This document shows positions 7,971-17,441 of a stretch of 64,000 nucleotides of DNA, piece after piece; position 1 is the first letter of the stretch; each line of letters opens with the position of its first letter. The notes under the pieces were generated by a model. That model saw only the letters and a list, made by a program, of their open reading frames with translations. It was not told the DNA's origin and searched no databases. The position numbers and the translations under genes are program-made. Source of the stretch: Mariprofundaceae bacterium. Its GTDB lineage: Bacteria; Pseudomonadota; Zetaproteobacteria; Mariprofundales; Mariprofundaceae. Location: assembly GCA_021772895.1 (NCBI GenBank), contig JAJFLC010000005.1:186001-250000 (forward strand), given 5' to 3'.

Positions 7971-10250
7971 TTATCTGCCCAGTCTCTTTTGTATGATTGA
8001 AAGCAACTTACGATAATGTTTTTTCGCCCTGAAAAAAAACATCTCAAACGCATTTTTACGCAGCATCTCATCATTGCCATAGCTATAAGCATAATAGTGA
8101 TTCATTTTGTAAGTCGCATAGTCAGGAGACAACTCGCCACGCACGCCATTTAACACAACACCAATCACATTACCGCCAACACTTTCGATGTTGGATTTCA
8201 CGCGTTTCAAAGCGCCACGCACAACCGAACCGATGTGGTAGACAAGCAACACACCATCAACCTTTGAAGCAAGAACCGTAGCATCGGTGGTATGCAGCAT
8301 CGGTGGCATATCAATGAATACCATATCATATTCCTTTCGTGCTTCTTCCAGTATTTTATTCATTGCAGGTGCTGCCAGAAGATCCGGAGGATTTGCATTC
8401 ACGCGCCCACAGGTCAGCACGTCCAATTGATCCAGCCCCGGTGTAAACAGTGCCTGATCAATGCCCATATCACCCAGCATTACATCTGAAAAGCGTTTTA
8501 CCGCATCCTGCCAGTCAAGCTGCCCCAGCAGACATTCACCCAATCCAGACTCCCGTTTCAAACCAAATGTGTGATGCTGCATCGGTTTTCGCAGGTCTGC
8601 ATCAATGAGTAAAACACGTGCACCCTGCTGAGCCACCACAGTGGCAAGGTTTGCTGTAATGGTACTTTTACCTTCTTTCACTGTCGAACTTGAGACCAAA
8701 ATAACCTTGTGCTCTCCAGCCTGTGAAAACAATAAATTCGTACGCAGACTTCGATACGCCTCAGAAATCGTTGAAAGCGGAGAAAAATGGCTAATCAAAC
8801 GGATTTGTCGTTCCAAGGCATGCCCGCTCGTCACCAACCCTTCCTCACTTGAAAACAACTCCATAGCTTCGTCATGAGAGAGATGTGGCACAAAGCCAAT
8901 CACAGGCACTTCAAGGAAGCTTTCCACCTCTTCAATGGTTCCAACAGAGGTGTCCATCGATTCAAGAATCAATGCAATAATAAGCCCTAAAACCATGCCT
9001 AAAATGAAACCTGCCATCGCAGTTTGCGCTGTTCTCACCGGATTAATTCTTGAATATGAAAGCATTGCAGGCCGCACCAATGTCACTTCCTGAACCTTTT
9101 CTGCTTCCCGAATCAATACCTCCTGATATTTTTTCCCCAGCAGATCAAAGAGTTCTTCGTTAATTCGCACGGTTCGTTTGAGACGTTCCAGCTCCAATGC
9201 CTGTTCAGGAAGCCCTTGATATTTCCGCTCAGCCGCATCCATACTTTGCTGGAGATCCTGCATGCGCCGTTGTGTCAGACCAATCTGGTTATCCAGTTCA
9301 TTAACCATACTCTCAAGAATATCTGATGCCTGTAAGCGTAGCTCCTGAACCTGCGGATGTTCATCTGTAAAACTGGTCGAAAGCTCTGTTCGCTTCAAAG
9401 CCATCTCGACCAGACGTTTATTCAGTTCATCGAAATAGGTACTCACCTTACCCGAAACGGTGACCGCCTGATAATCCCAACCACCTTTCCGAATCCGTTT
9501 TTGTAATTGTTTCAAAGCAAAGGAAAAATCATTCAAATGTGAAACTGACTGCCTGTATTCCTGCTCCATATCAGAGATCACACGAGACATCACATCAGAA
9601 TCCGCATTTGTCAGCGAAAGATTATTTAGCTGACGGTAGTCACGCACGGCTTCTTCAGCCTTCTTCAGTCTATCACCGACAACAACAAGTTGCTGTTGAA
9701 TAAACTTCTTAGCCTCAAAGACCCGTTTGTTTTTTTCCTCGATATTAAATACCCTGAATTCATCCGCAACGGCCTGTGCCAGATCTCTGGCAAATTCAGC
9801 ACTCGATGAAACAACGGACACCGACAATATGCCGCTATCACCATCCTGCGAAGCAGTGACCCCATCTTTCAAATCAAGTACTTCATCAATATAATCGGGA
9901 TTTGCTCTTATCTCTTCTGACGTCAATTCCTGAGGAATCATGCCCATACGTTTGGCAACACGCTCCATCAAAGCATAAGATTCAATCACAGCAAGCTGCG
10001 TATTCATATCATTGGTCGATTGATACGAACCACCACGCAGCAATACATCTGTCATGTTATTTGTTGGTTCAATTTTCACGGAGGCGCTTGCACTAAAAAG
10101 TGGTGGTGGTTGATTCACCCAGGTAAACAACCAACTGAAAACACCCATCGAAATAGCACAAAACAAAATGACCCAGCGCCGACGAAGAATAACCTGCCAG
10201 TACTCTTCGAGATTCAGCTCATAACCGGAATTTGCTGCTGCCTGTGCCAT
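7971..10250 (-). CDS. Wzc-like polysaccharide co-polymerase / tyrosine autokinase
   Basis: 759 residues. An N-terminal Wzz chain-length domain (about 12-430, membrane spans near 26-44 and 408-430) contains a long coiled coil (about 175-385). It is followed by a BY-kinase domain with Walker A STVKEGKST (522-530), Walker A' LLIDADLRKP (547-556) and Walker B MVFIDMPP. The C-terminus has the tyrosine cluster expected for autophosphorylation (YATYKMNHYYAYSYG). It should control polymer length and gate export with the Wza-type protein encoded 2 bp upstream. Confidence 0.93.
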   Translation of the reverse strand: MAQAAANSGYELNLEEYWQVILRRRWVILFCAISMGVFSWLFTWVNQPPPLFSASASVKIEPTNNMTDVLLRGGSYQSTNDMNTQLAVIESYALMERVAKRMGMIPQELTSEEIRANPDYIDEVLDLKDGVTASQDGDSGILSVSVVSSSAEFARDLAQAVADEFRVFNIEEKNKRVFEAKKFIQQQLVVVGDRLKKAEEAVRDYRQLNNLSLTNADSDVMSRVISDMEQEYRQSVSHLNDFSFALKQLQKRIRKGGWDYQAVTVSGKVSTYFDELNKRLVEMALKRTELSTSFTDEHPQVQELRLQASDILESMVNELDNQIGLTQRRMQDLQQSMDAAERKYQGLPEQALELERLKRTVRINEELFDLLGKKYQEVLIREAEKVQEVTLVRPAMLSYSRINPVRTAQTAMAGFILGMVLGLIIALILESMDTSVGTIEEVESFLEVPVIGFVPHLSHDEAMELFSSEEGLVTSGHALERQIRLISHFSPLSTISEAYRSLRTNLLFSQAGEHKVILVSSSTVKEGKSTITANLATVVAQQGARVLLIDADLRKPMQHHTFGLKRESGLGECLLGQLDWQDAVKRFSDVMLGDMGIDQALFTPGLDQLDVLTCGRVNANPPDLLAAPAMNKILEEARKEYDMVFIDMPPMLHTTDATVLASKVDGVLLVYHIGSVVRGALKRVKSNIESVGGNVIGVVLNGVRGELSPDYATYKMNHYYAYSYGNDEMLRKNAFEMFFFRAKKHYRKLLSIIQKRLGR

Positions 10251-10252
10251 CG

Positions 10253-12844
10253 CTATAACGACTTCGAGAGCACTTGGACAGTCATCACTTGGGAAGCTGC
10301 ATTCACTGGCTGTAACAGGAAATTGATCGTTGGCAGCATGTCCTGAATTAACTTATTCCAATTGGCGATCGGACGGCTTGGAATAATCAGAACATCCTTG
10401 TCCTGTAAAGCAAGGTTCTGAGCCAGATCACCCTGCTCCATGAAACGTTCAAAATTGACTGCAAGAATCTGAGGTTCATCACGATCCGCACGAATCACAC
10501 GGATATCTGCTAAATATGCATCTTTACCCAATCCACCGCTTTTCGATACAGCATCGAGAAAACGAATATCCCCTATAAATTCAACAATGCCAGGTTTACC
10601 CACTTCACCCAATACATAAACCTGACGTTTAGACTGGGCCAGTGATGGAACAAAAAGCGTATCGCCGTGGTCTATAATCGCATTTTCGCCCCAATCACCC
10701 TGTTTGATCGCACGATCCAGATTCAAAACCACCGTTTTGCCATTGCGAATAATTTGAACCTTTGTCAGGTCCGCATCCTTACTTGGACCACCGGCACGGG
10801 ACAAAAAGTCCACCAGACTTTCCCTCCCGGAAACAAAATACGTCCCCGGGCCTGTCGGCTGTCGGGTGAGGTTTTGCACCTCACCAAAAATACTGACTGT
10901 TTTACTGCGTGCTTTAAGCACCTGCACATCCACACGTGGCTGACGCTCATAACGTGAAAGAACCTCTGTGACATGATGGTCAACTTCCCGGGGTGTTAGT
11001 CCAAAAACCTGCAATGCCTCTTGATAAGGCAGTGAAACAGTACCATCCACCTGCACAGTCACTTTGTGTTCAGTCTTCTTTCCGCCTTGCCAGAAAGTCA
11101 TCGACAGCTCATCTCCCGGTCCGATTTTATAACCGGGAATGCCATCAATTGTTTTAAAAATCTTATTTTCATCAACATGAAAAAGATCTCGTTCCACTGT
11201 GCCACTGATGACTTCCGGCAATCGCACAGACTCTATTTCATATGCCTGAACAAACACCCTGCGATTCTGTTGCAGCACAAGCGGATCGACACCGACAGGA
11301 AGCGGGTCCGTATCTCCGATTGCATCAACAGCAATTGCATCCTTTCCAGCACCATTGGCAAGCAGCCACATGGTTACGGATTCAGCACGCGCTAGAGACA
11401 ATGCCGCATTGTTAGGGAACAGCTCTGAATGAATCGGCCGAATATCAGCCCTACCTTCAATTTCAAAATGAATTTTATCAGGCTCTCTGTTCAGACTTGC
11501 CAGCCATGACTGTAATTGTTCGCGTGATGCATCGTTGATCGATGCAGATGCAGAATCATAGAAAACAGAGTGTTTCTCCCCTATTTTCCTCCCTACAAAC
11601 TCACGTTTAGGCTCAGGTGTCGATTTCAGACCCGACCAAACCTCTACACCACCATCGGCCCGGATCGCAGCAATATCAAGATGCCCCGTATTATGAACAT
11701 CTCCCAAGTCTAATGAATAATAGACGCCATAATTCGGGACAATACCTTCTTTAGCAGTAAAAGCACCGCTACTCCAATTCCAGATACCTATGCCATGTCC
11801 GTCGCTTGAAGTCGCTACAAGTTCCCGTTTGCCATCACCATCCAAATCCCCAACTTTCAAGTCAGACCAGGTGCCTTTACGTATCACATTCTGATTTTTC
11901 CACTGCTGCCCACCAAGCCAAAGTCTGATACCCTGTTGATAAAGACCCGCGACAATATCCAATCGACCATCGCCATTCACATCTGCAACAGTCACTGACT
12001 CCGCATCAGAAGCTGTTGAAAGAACCTCCGGTTCCCAGCGCCCTGTTCCATCGCCATACCAAATCTGAACACCGCCTGTCTGACGCCAATAGTCATCCTG
12101 ATCACCCACCTCAGCGCCCAAACCTCCACGTCTGGATGAGACAATATCAGGGTTTCCATCACCATTCAGATCAGCCACTGCCAAGTCTGTAAACTGGCCT
12201 GAAACCATGGGCCCTACCCCAGCCAACCAGCTCCCCTGAGCATTATTTAGAAAAACATAGATGCCGCCATCTCTTACATTATCTGAACGCGCAGCCACAA
12301 CATCTGGCCAACCATCAAGATTCACATCAACAAACCTCACAGCATGATAAATACCGCCTTCCACAGGCGAAGAATGTAATTGCCATTTACCGGAAGTTGC
12401 ATCTGTTCCCCACACCTGAAGGCCTTTTTGATCACCTTCACCCCCAATAAGAATCTCTGGAGCGTGTGTCATATCAACATCAGCAACAGCAAACGCACGT
12501 GGTTGCATGCTTGTAATCGGCCCCGCCTGCATTTGCCAGTGCCCCTGTCCATCACCCCTCTCAACATAAAACCCATCGACAGAAGCACGCCCACCTACAA
12601 GCAAATCAAGATTCCCATCCTGGTTCAAATCAGCAAAGCGAACAGCACGTGAATCGGATGTATGTTGAGGGCCAATGTTATGCATGCTATAAACAGGCAA
12701 AGGAGTATGCCTGTTTTCTAAAGACATGGTCGGTTGAGGGACCGTACTGCGGCAGGCGGACAGCACAAATAGAAGCATGATGCCAACAACAAAAATTGAC
12801 TGTTTGTTAAACTTGTTAGAATACACATCCATACAACAAGGCAA
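10253..12844 (-). CDS. FG-GAP propeller + OmpA domain + Wza-type polysaccharide export fusion lipoprotein
   Basis: 863 residues. A lipoprotein signal ends in LSAC (about residues 28-31), so the real start may be M1 or the methionine at residue 6. Residues about 50-415 are FG-GAP/VCBS repeats with many D-x-D/N-x-D-G calcium loops (DLNQDGNLD, DVNLDGWPD, DLNGDGNPD, DVNGDGRLD, DLDGDGKRE), consistent with a beta-propeller. Residues about 425-535 match an OmpA-like peptidoglycan-binding domain, ending in QNRRV. Residues about 565-860 are the Wza polysaccharide export domain (YKIGPGDELSMTFW) with SLBB repeats. Canonical Wza has only the last part. It probably forms the outer-membrane exit channel with an added cell-wall clamp and a calcium-dependent propeller. 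Confidence 0.9.
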   Translation of the reverse strand: MPCCMDVYSNKFNKQSIFVVGIMLLFVLSACRSTVPQPTMSLENRHTPLPVYSMHNIGPQHTSDSRAVRFADLNQDGNLDLLVGGRASVDGFYVERGDGQGHWQMQAGPITSMQPRAFAVADVDMTHAPEILIGGEGDQKGLQVWGTDATSGKWQLHSSPVEGGIYHAVRFVDVNLDGWPDVVAARSDNVRDGGIYVFLNNAQGSWLAGVGPMVSGQFTDLAVADLNGDGNPDIVSSRRGGLGAEVGDQDDYWRQTGGVQIWYGDGTGRWEPEVLSTASDAESVTVADVNGDGRLDIVAGLYQQGIRLWLGGQQWKNQNVIRKGTWSDLKVGDLDGDGKRELVATSSDGHGIGIWNWSSGAFTAKEGIVPNYGVYYSLDLGDVHNTGHLDIAAIRADGGVEVWSGLKSTPEPKREFVGRKIGEKHSVFYDSASASINDASREQLQSWLASLNREPDKIHFEIEGRADIRPIHSELFPNNAALSLARAESVTMWLLANGAGKDAIAVDAIGDTDPLPVGVDPLVLQQNRRVFVQAYEIESVRLPEVISGTVERDLFHVDENKIFKTIDGIPGYKIGPGDELSMTFWQGGKKTEHKVTVQVDGTVSLPYQEALQVFGLTPREVDHHVTEVLSRYERQPRVDVQVLKARSKTVSIFGEVQNLTRQPTGPGTYFVSGRESLVDFLSRAGGPSKDADLTKVQIIRNGKTVVLNLDRAIKQGDWGENAIIDHGDTLFVPSLAQSKRQVYVLGEVGKPGIVEFIGDIRFLDAVSKSGGLGKDAYLADIRVIRADRDEPQILAVNFERFMEQGDLAQNLALQDKDVLIIPSRPIANWNKLIQDMLPTINFLLQPVNAASQVMTVQVLSKSL

Positions 12845-12939
12845 TAGACTCTACTATTCCTTCCTTGTCAAGCATTTACAGAGATTAAGGCATGCAAAAC
12901 CTTAAGGCGTTTATCTTTCTTACTAAAAAACAAAAGGAA

Positions 12940-12969
12940 TTGACATATTAAAGCATTGCTCTCTATACT
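12940..12969 (+). promoter_or_regulatory. sigma70-type promoter for the ATPase operon
   Basis: TTGACA (12940-12945) and TATACT (12964-12969) are separated by 18 bases, a near-consensus promoter pointing at the ExeA-type gene at 13059. It would give a leader of about 80 bases. Confidence 0.6.
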
Positions 12970-12988
12970 ATCTTTGATTAAAAAAAAC

Positions 12989-13004
12989 TGTGATCTGAGT
13001 CACG
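12989..13004. promoter_or_regulatory. CRP-like operator
   Basis: TGTGA-TCTGAG-TCACG matches the CRP half-sites TGTGA-N6-TCACA at nine of ten positions. It lies about 20 bases downstream of the -10 box of the promoter just upstream, so binding there would be expected to repress that promoter, or to serve the divergent polysaccharide operon. The operon itself encodes a protein with two cyclic-nucleotide-binding folds. Confidence 0.5.
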
Positions 13005-13058
13005 TATTATTTCATACGTAAAAATAGTCATGCTCTATGGATTGGAAGGTTATATTAA

Positions 13059-13859
13059 ATGTATCTTGAGCACTGGGGTTTAAACGATTTTCCTTTCGAA
13101 AATGTCAATAACCTTCAGTATTATTATGAATCAGACACACACAAAGTCCTTTGTGAAGACTTGCATGATGCCATCATTCGCAGGAAAGGTGCGATTGTAT
13201 TAACTGGAGAAATTGGTTGTGGAAAATCCACAATTTCACAACGAATTCTTCTGAACCTTCCAGAGAAACATTTTGATATTGCACTCATTACCTACTCAAG
13301 ACTTACACCTACCGAGATGCTTTGCGAAGTGAGCCAGCAACTCGGGCTGGAAATCAAAAACCAGGATAAAAACACCATCCTTAAAGCCCTTCAGGAACAC
13401 CTGACTAAAAATGCAGAGTCAGGCCGCGGCACGTTAATCTGTATTGACGAAGCACAAAGCATTCCCTCGATGGCAACATTTGAAGAACTTCGTTTACTCC
13501 TGAACTTTCAGCTTGGAAATCATTTTCTTGTTTCTCTGCTTTTTATTGGTCAGCCTGAACTTCAGAGAAAAATTGCAAAGTTACCGCAACTTCAACAACG
13601 CATTGCCCTGAATCTCAACCTGGATCATTTTGACCTGCAAAACACCCTGCATTACATCCTGCATCGACTACGCAAAGCAGGCAGCACGCGCCCTATTCTT
13701 ACACGTCAGGCGATCACAGCCATACATCGCCACACCGGTGGAGTTCCCAGACGCATCAATCATTTACTTGATCGTTGCCTGCTGGTTGGAAAACGGGAAT
13801 CGGCCCCGCTTGTTGACAGCAAGCTGGTCGCTGCGACCATGCAAAGGTATCCTTGCTGA
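13059..13859 (+). CDS. ExeA-type AAA ATPase
   Basis: 266 residues. The opening YLEHWGLNDFPFEN is typical of ExeA/GspA-type ATPases and of the ATPases that accompany exopolysaccharide and exosortase loci. Walker A is GEIGCGKST (50-58), Walker B LICIDEAQ (D130, E131), and a winged C-terminal part carries the HTGGVPRRINHL sensor-2 motif. Unlike ExeA it has no membrane segment or peptidoglycan-binding domain after the ATPase. It is first in an operon with an HD-GYP-like and a cyclic-nucleotide-binding protein and diverges from the polysaccharide operon, so a role in switching or positioning polymer export is a reasonable guess. Confidence 0.85.
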   Translation: MYLEHWGLNDFPFENVNNLQYYYESDTHKVLCEDLHDAIIRRKGAIVLTGEIGCGKSTISQRILLNLPEKHFDIALITYSRLTPTEMLCEVSQQLGLEIKNQDKNTILKALQEHLTKNAESGRGTLICIDEAQSIPSMATFEELRLLLNFQLGNHFLVSLLFIGQPELQRKIAKLPQLQQRIALNLNLDHFDLQNTLHYILHRLRKAGSTRPILTRQAITAIHRHTGGVPRRINHLLDRCLLVGKRESAPLVDSKLVAATMQRYPC

Positions 13860-13860
13860 T

Positions 13861-15114
13861 ATGGCTAAGTATATTGACCTGTTGCGTGAGCACCAAAATA
13901 AGAAATCCAAGGCTGGCAACATGCCTGCTGGCACTTCTGAAACTCAAAATTCCCAAAATTCAGATACACCCCGGCAACACGATGAACTTGAGGCCATGTT
14001 AACCGATGAATCAGAAATCACTTCTGAAACCGATATTTCGATGAACAGTGATTCCCCCAATAGTGAACTGCTTGCAGAAGAAGATAATGAAGAAAAAGTT
14101 AATGATACATATGCCTCATCTCTTAATACCTCGCCCCCTACAAAAAACAGACTTCAGAACACAACTGACACAGACATCTCCAACTGGCTTTCTCAATGCT
14201 CTCAGGAAATCAACGAGTTATTCAAGTTAGCCAAATCAGATAATCCTGCTGACGTTCAACCGTTGATTGAACAATTGAATATTTTCCTCAACAGATTGAC
14301 AGATAATGAAAAGCTCATTGATACCCTTGAACTGGAAATATCCAATCAAACAAAACAAATAAGCACATTTGACCCTGATCTGGGCAGCCTCATTCAAAAA
14401 TCAGTGATGATGATGTTATACGCCATTAAAATAGGGCGGCGACTGAAACTAAATACAAATGATGAACTTCGCTCTTATGTGCTTGCTGCCATGATTCATC
14501 ATATTGGCATGTCACAAATTTCTTCTGAAATACGCAATAAAAAAGAGAAACTCTCAAAAGATGAAGTCAACGAAATCAAAACGGCTTCACAAAAGTCATA
14601 CGATTACCTGAGTCGATGCAACATCACCGATGCAGCAATTCTTCAGGCTGCCAGTCAGGCACAGGAACGCTATGATGGTAGTGGTCCACAAGGTCTTTCC
14701 GGATCAAACATTGCTTACAGCGCACGTGTTATCGGATTACTCTCGATGTTTGAGGCCCTAATCCACTACCGACCTTATCGCAATCGCCTGCTTCCGCTGG
14801 ATGCCATCCGGGAACTTGTTAACCATCATAAAAATGCGTTTGATCCAAGCATGCTAAAAGCTCTGATCGAATCCATATCTCTCTACCCGGTTGGCACCTA
14901 CGTACAACTAAATTCCGGCGATGTAGGACATGTTATTCAAGTGCACCCTCGCCTTCCGCTCAGACCTGTTGTCCGCATTATGCTTGATAGCCACGGAGAA
15001 CCTATCCCTCCAAGGGAAGTTGACCTTAAGGCTCAACCCAATCTCATGGTTCAACGCTGCATGTATGAAGAAGCCCTGCTTGAACTAAAAAAAGATGATC
15101 AGGAAACAGACTAA
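13861..15114 (+). CDS. degenerate HD-GYP-like protein
   Basis: 417 residues from ATG 13861, one base after the ATPase stop; an earlier in-frame start at 13630 lies inside the ATPase gene and is rejected. Residues 15-110 are acidic and disordered. About 170-345 align with HD-GYP phosphodiesterases (LAAMIHHIG near 208-216, RYDGSGPQGL near 270-279, RVIGLLSMFEAL, HYRPYR). The key residues are altered: the HD pair is HH, the HHE of the second motif reads QAQE, and GYP reads GPQ. It is therefore probably a binding or scaffold protein and not an active c-di-GMP phosphodiesterase. A C-terminal beta-rich domain (about 345-400) is like that seen after other HD-GYP domains. Confidence 0.8.
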   Translation: MAKYIDLLREHQNKKSKAGNMPAGTSETQNSQNSDTPRQHDELEAMLTDESEITSETDISMNSDSPNSELLAEEDNEEKVNDTYASSLNTSPPTKNRLQNTTDTDISNWLSQCSQEINELFKLAKSDNPADVQPLIEQLNIFLNRLTDNEKLIDTLELEISNQTKQISTFDPDLGSLIQKSVMMMLYAIKIGRRLKLNTNDELRSYVLAAMIHHIGMSQISSEIRNKKEKLSKDEVNEIKTASQKSYDYLSRCNITDAAILQAASQAQERYDGSGPQGLSGSNIAYSARVIGLLSMFEALIHYRPYRNRLLPLDAIRELVNHHKNAFDPSMLKALIESISLYPVGTYVQLNSGDVGHVIQVHPRLPLRPVVRIMLDSHGEPIPPREVDLKAQPNLMVQRCMYEEALLELKKDDQETD

Positions 15115-16230
15115 ATGTCCCCTGACCTTCCCTCTACAGATCAAGAGCAGGAAAAATCCAGGCAGGAAGAGTCTGAAAAAGTTTACGCTGATCTGGTAAA
15201 AATCTATCCTGAAAACGAATCCTACCTCCGACGTTACGCTGAACTCCTGCTTAAATCCGGTAAAAAATCAACGGCAACCATTGTTCTGACGGAACTTTAT
15301 GTTCTGCTGGAAAAAAATTCTCCTGACAAGGCATCTGCGTTGGCACAGGAGTTCCCTCAAATTGGCCGTATCACAAAAAATGAGTCCGAACAATCAAGCG
15401 ATAGTGAATTTGGTGAAATGCTTCGCAAAGCTTTTGGAATATTATGGATTAAGTTGCATCAAAAACGTCTAAAAGAAGGAAATCGACTTTATAGTCGAGA
15501 TGAACAAGGTGATACGCTGGCTCTTGTTCTTAAGGGTGAAATAGCCGTATGTATTCCCGGAAAAAACCAACCCTCTATTTTACTTAACCTTATTGGAGAA
15601 AATGATGTGGTCGGCGAAGCATGTTTTCTCAACCCGGGAACAAGAAATGCTGATGTTATCGCCAACAAAGATAGCATCGTTGTTGAAATCCCGCGTAACA
15701 AATTGATGAGTTATCTGATTGAAAATCCAGGCATTGCAAAAATCCTGGAGAAAAAAACTGATTTTCGCCAAATGACCAATCTACTTTCAACCAATGCTTT
15801 GTTTCAGGATATTCCGCTGGATATGCGCAAATATATGGCAAGAACAACAAGAACAGAGCGCTATCAACCCAATACGCTCATACGTAAGGCAGGACAGGAG
15901 ATGGATGCTGTTGACATGCTCATCTGGGGCAAAGCCAACTACATGATACGAAATAAAAACAACGAACATCAAACATTAGGTGAATTTGAAACAAGCGAAC
16001 TCATCGGGGATGTATCGGCCTTGCGGAAAGCCACTTGCCCTGCAGATATTGTTGCCATTTCTGAGGTTCTCATCGCCCATATTCCACTTTCCAGTTTCAC
16101 AAACATTGTTGAGGCCTACCCGCCGCTTAAAGAAAAACTACTTCAACATGCACAAACGCAACGAACAAAAATTATGCACATGATTTCTCACCTCAAAACA
16201 GCCAAAGAGGAGAGTCAAACTTCTGACTGA
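15115..16230 (+). CDS. protein with two cyclic nucleotide-binding-like domains
   Basis: 371 residues, starting directly after the HD-GYP-like stop. The first 90 residues are helical with TPR-like character (YPENESYLRRYAELLLKSGK). Two cNMP-binding folds follow, about 110-225 (LALVLKGEIAVCI, GENDVVGEACFLNP) and about 235-355 (LIWGKANYMI, ELIGDVSALRK). No DNA-binding helix-turn-helix is visible after either fold, so it is not a CRP-type regulator. The phosphate-binding cassettes are incomplete (the RxA arginine is hard to place), so ligand binding is uncertain. It probably transmits a signal to the ATPase encoded upstream. Its 3' end overlaps the convergent def gene by 16 bases. Confidence 0.82.
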   Translation: MSPDLPSTDQEQEKSRQEESEKVYADLVKIYPENESYLRRYAELLLKSGKKSTATIVLTELYVLLEKNSPDKASALAQEFPQIGRITKNESEQSSDSEFGEMLRKAFGILWIKLHQKRLKEGNRLYSRDEQGDTLALVLKGEIAVCIPGKNQPSILLNLIGENDVVGEACFLNPGTRNADVIANKDSIVVEIPRNKLMSYLIENPGIAKILEKKTDFRQMTNLLSTNALFQDIPLDMRKYMARTTRTERYQPNTLIRKAGQEMDAVDMLIWGKANYMIRNKNNEHQTLGEFETSELIGDVSALRKATCPADIVAISEVLIAHIPLSSFTNIVEAYPPLKEKLLQHAQTQRTKIMHMISHLKTAKEESQTSD

Positions 16231-16712
16231 AGCCGCCGCACCAAATCCTTGGTTGATACCACACGATCAATAAAAAGTATCCCATGCAAATGATCGACTT
16301 CATGTTGAATAACACGCGCTTCAAAGCCTGTACTATTCATCACTTTCTCCGCCCCATTCACATCCTGATATCGCACCTGAATTTTTTTTGCACGAGATAC
16401 AACACCCACCCAGTCCGGCACAGAAAGACATCCTTCTCTTCCAAGAACAGCCCCGGATTTATCAATAATTTCAGGGTTTATCATGCATACCAAACCATGG
16501 TTTTTACATGGCCGCATGGCACGCGTGCAATCGATTAGTACAACGTGCTTAAGCTCCGCAAGCTGTGGTGCTGCAATACCAACACCACCGGGCCCAGCCA
16601 ACATGGCTGCCTCAAGCTCTTCACAAAGCAATCTCAAAGTGTGATCAAAAGCAGTAATCATGTCTGATTTTTCACGCAAACGATGATCTGGCTGAGTTAT
16701 AACTGGACGCAT
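16215..16712 (-). CDS. def: peptide deformylase
   Basis: 165 residues with all three family motifs: GVGIAAPQ (43-50), EGCLSVP (93-99, metal-binding Cys) and HEVDH (137-141, two metal His and catalytic Glu). It removes the formyl group from nascent proteins. It is not next to fmt, as def often is; the neighbour 18 bp upstream is the gcvR-like gene. Confidence 0.96.
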   Translation of the reverse strand: MRPVITQPDHRLREKSDMITAFDHTLRLLCEELEAAMLAGPGGVGIAAPQLAELKHVVLIDCTRAMRPCKNHGLVCMINPEIIDKSGAVLGREGCLSVPDWVGVVSRAKKIQVRYQDVNGAEKVMNSTGFEARVIQHEVDHLHGILFIDRVVSTKDLVRRLQSEV

Positions 16713-16730
16713 AAAAAAACTCGAAACCCC

Positions 16731-17264
16731 TTACATCACCGCCGCATCAAGTTCGTGGATTTCAATATCAATGCCAAATTCTTTTGCTACAGCCTGCAAA
16801 GGCGTGCGCAATGACTCCCCGTTCCCGTCAGAAATAATCTCAAGCGCCATCATATAAACATCACCATGCTCTGTTTCCCGGGCCCGCGTCGATACATCCA
16901 CAATGGATATCCCATTGGTCGCCAACACGCCCGTCACTGCATGCACAATACCAGCCTTATCCGCCCCACTGACAGTAATCACGCAGTCAGGTTCCTGCGG
17001 CACAATCAAAGCCTCTTCGTCATTGATCGACTGTGATTGCACCGTTAAGCCAGTGCGTTGCTCCAGTTCCGCCAGAGCCGCTTTCAACTCACCCAATGCG
17101 GTAGTTTCTGCCAGTTTAACAATCAGCATCATTGTAAAACGACCACGCAAAGCAGTCATCGAAGAATCTTCAATATTGGCATTCAAATGAAGTAAAGACT
17201 CCGAGACATCACAAACGATTCCCGCCCGGTCATGACCTGAAATAGAGAGTAGAATATAAGACAT
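16731..17264 (-). CDS. GcvR-like double ACT-domain protein
   Basis: 177 residues made of two ACT domains (about 3-80 and 90-170), beginning YILLSISGHDRAGIVCDVSE and repeating the pattern as CVITVSGADKAGIVHAVTG. This is the layout of the glycine cleavage system repressor GcvR and its relatives. GcvR acts by binding the activator GcvA; no gcvA or gcv genes are in the window, so the assignment to glycine metabolism is by family only. Confidence 0.85.
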   Translation of the reverse strand: MSYILLSISGHDRAGIVCDVSESLLHLNANIEDSSMTALRGRFTMMLIVKLAETTALGELKAALAELEQRTGLTVQSQSINDEEALIVPQEPDCVITVSGADKAGIVHAVTGVLATNGISIVDVSTRARETEHGDVYMMALEIISDGNGESLRTPLQAVAKEFGIDIEIHELDAAVM

Positions 17265-17441
17265 AGCTTTACCCCTTTAAATATATCAACTCGAAAACCT
17301 GAGGCTTCCGCATATTTAAAGCTACAATGTAAAACTGAAAAACGATAGGCATCATTGTAAATACACAACCAAAAAAACACGTTCCAATATCGGGATTTCT
17401 CAAAGGCGAGTATTCATTCAAATATTTTCAAAGAACTCACA

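Noticed and set aside
7970-8092. 106-residue version of the small membrane protein
   Set aside because: The added part is antiphase to wzc and rich in Cys and Met without pattern.
13630-13860. Longer N-terminus for the HD-GYP-like protein
   Set aside because: The extra 77 codons lie inside the ATPase gene in another frame and do not look like protein; ATG 13861 follows the ATPase stop and gives a natural start.
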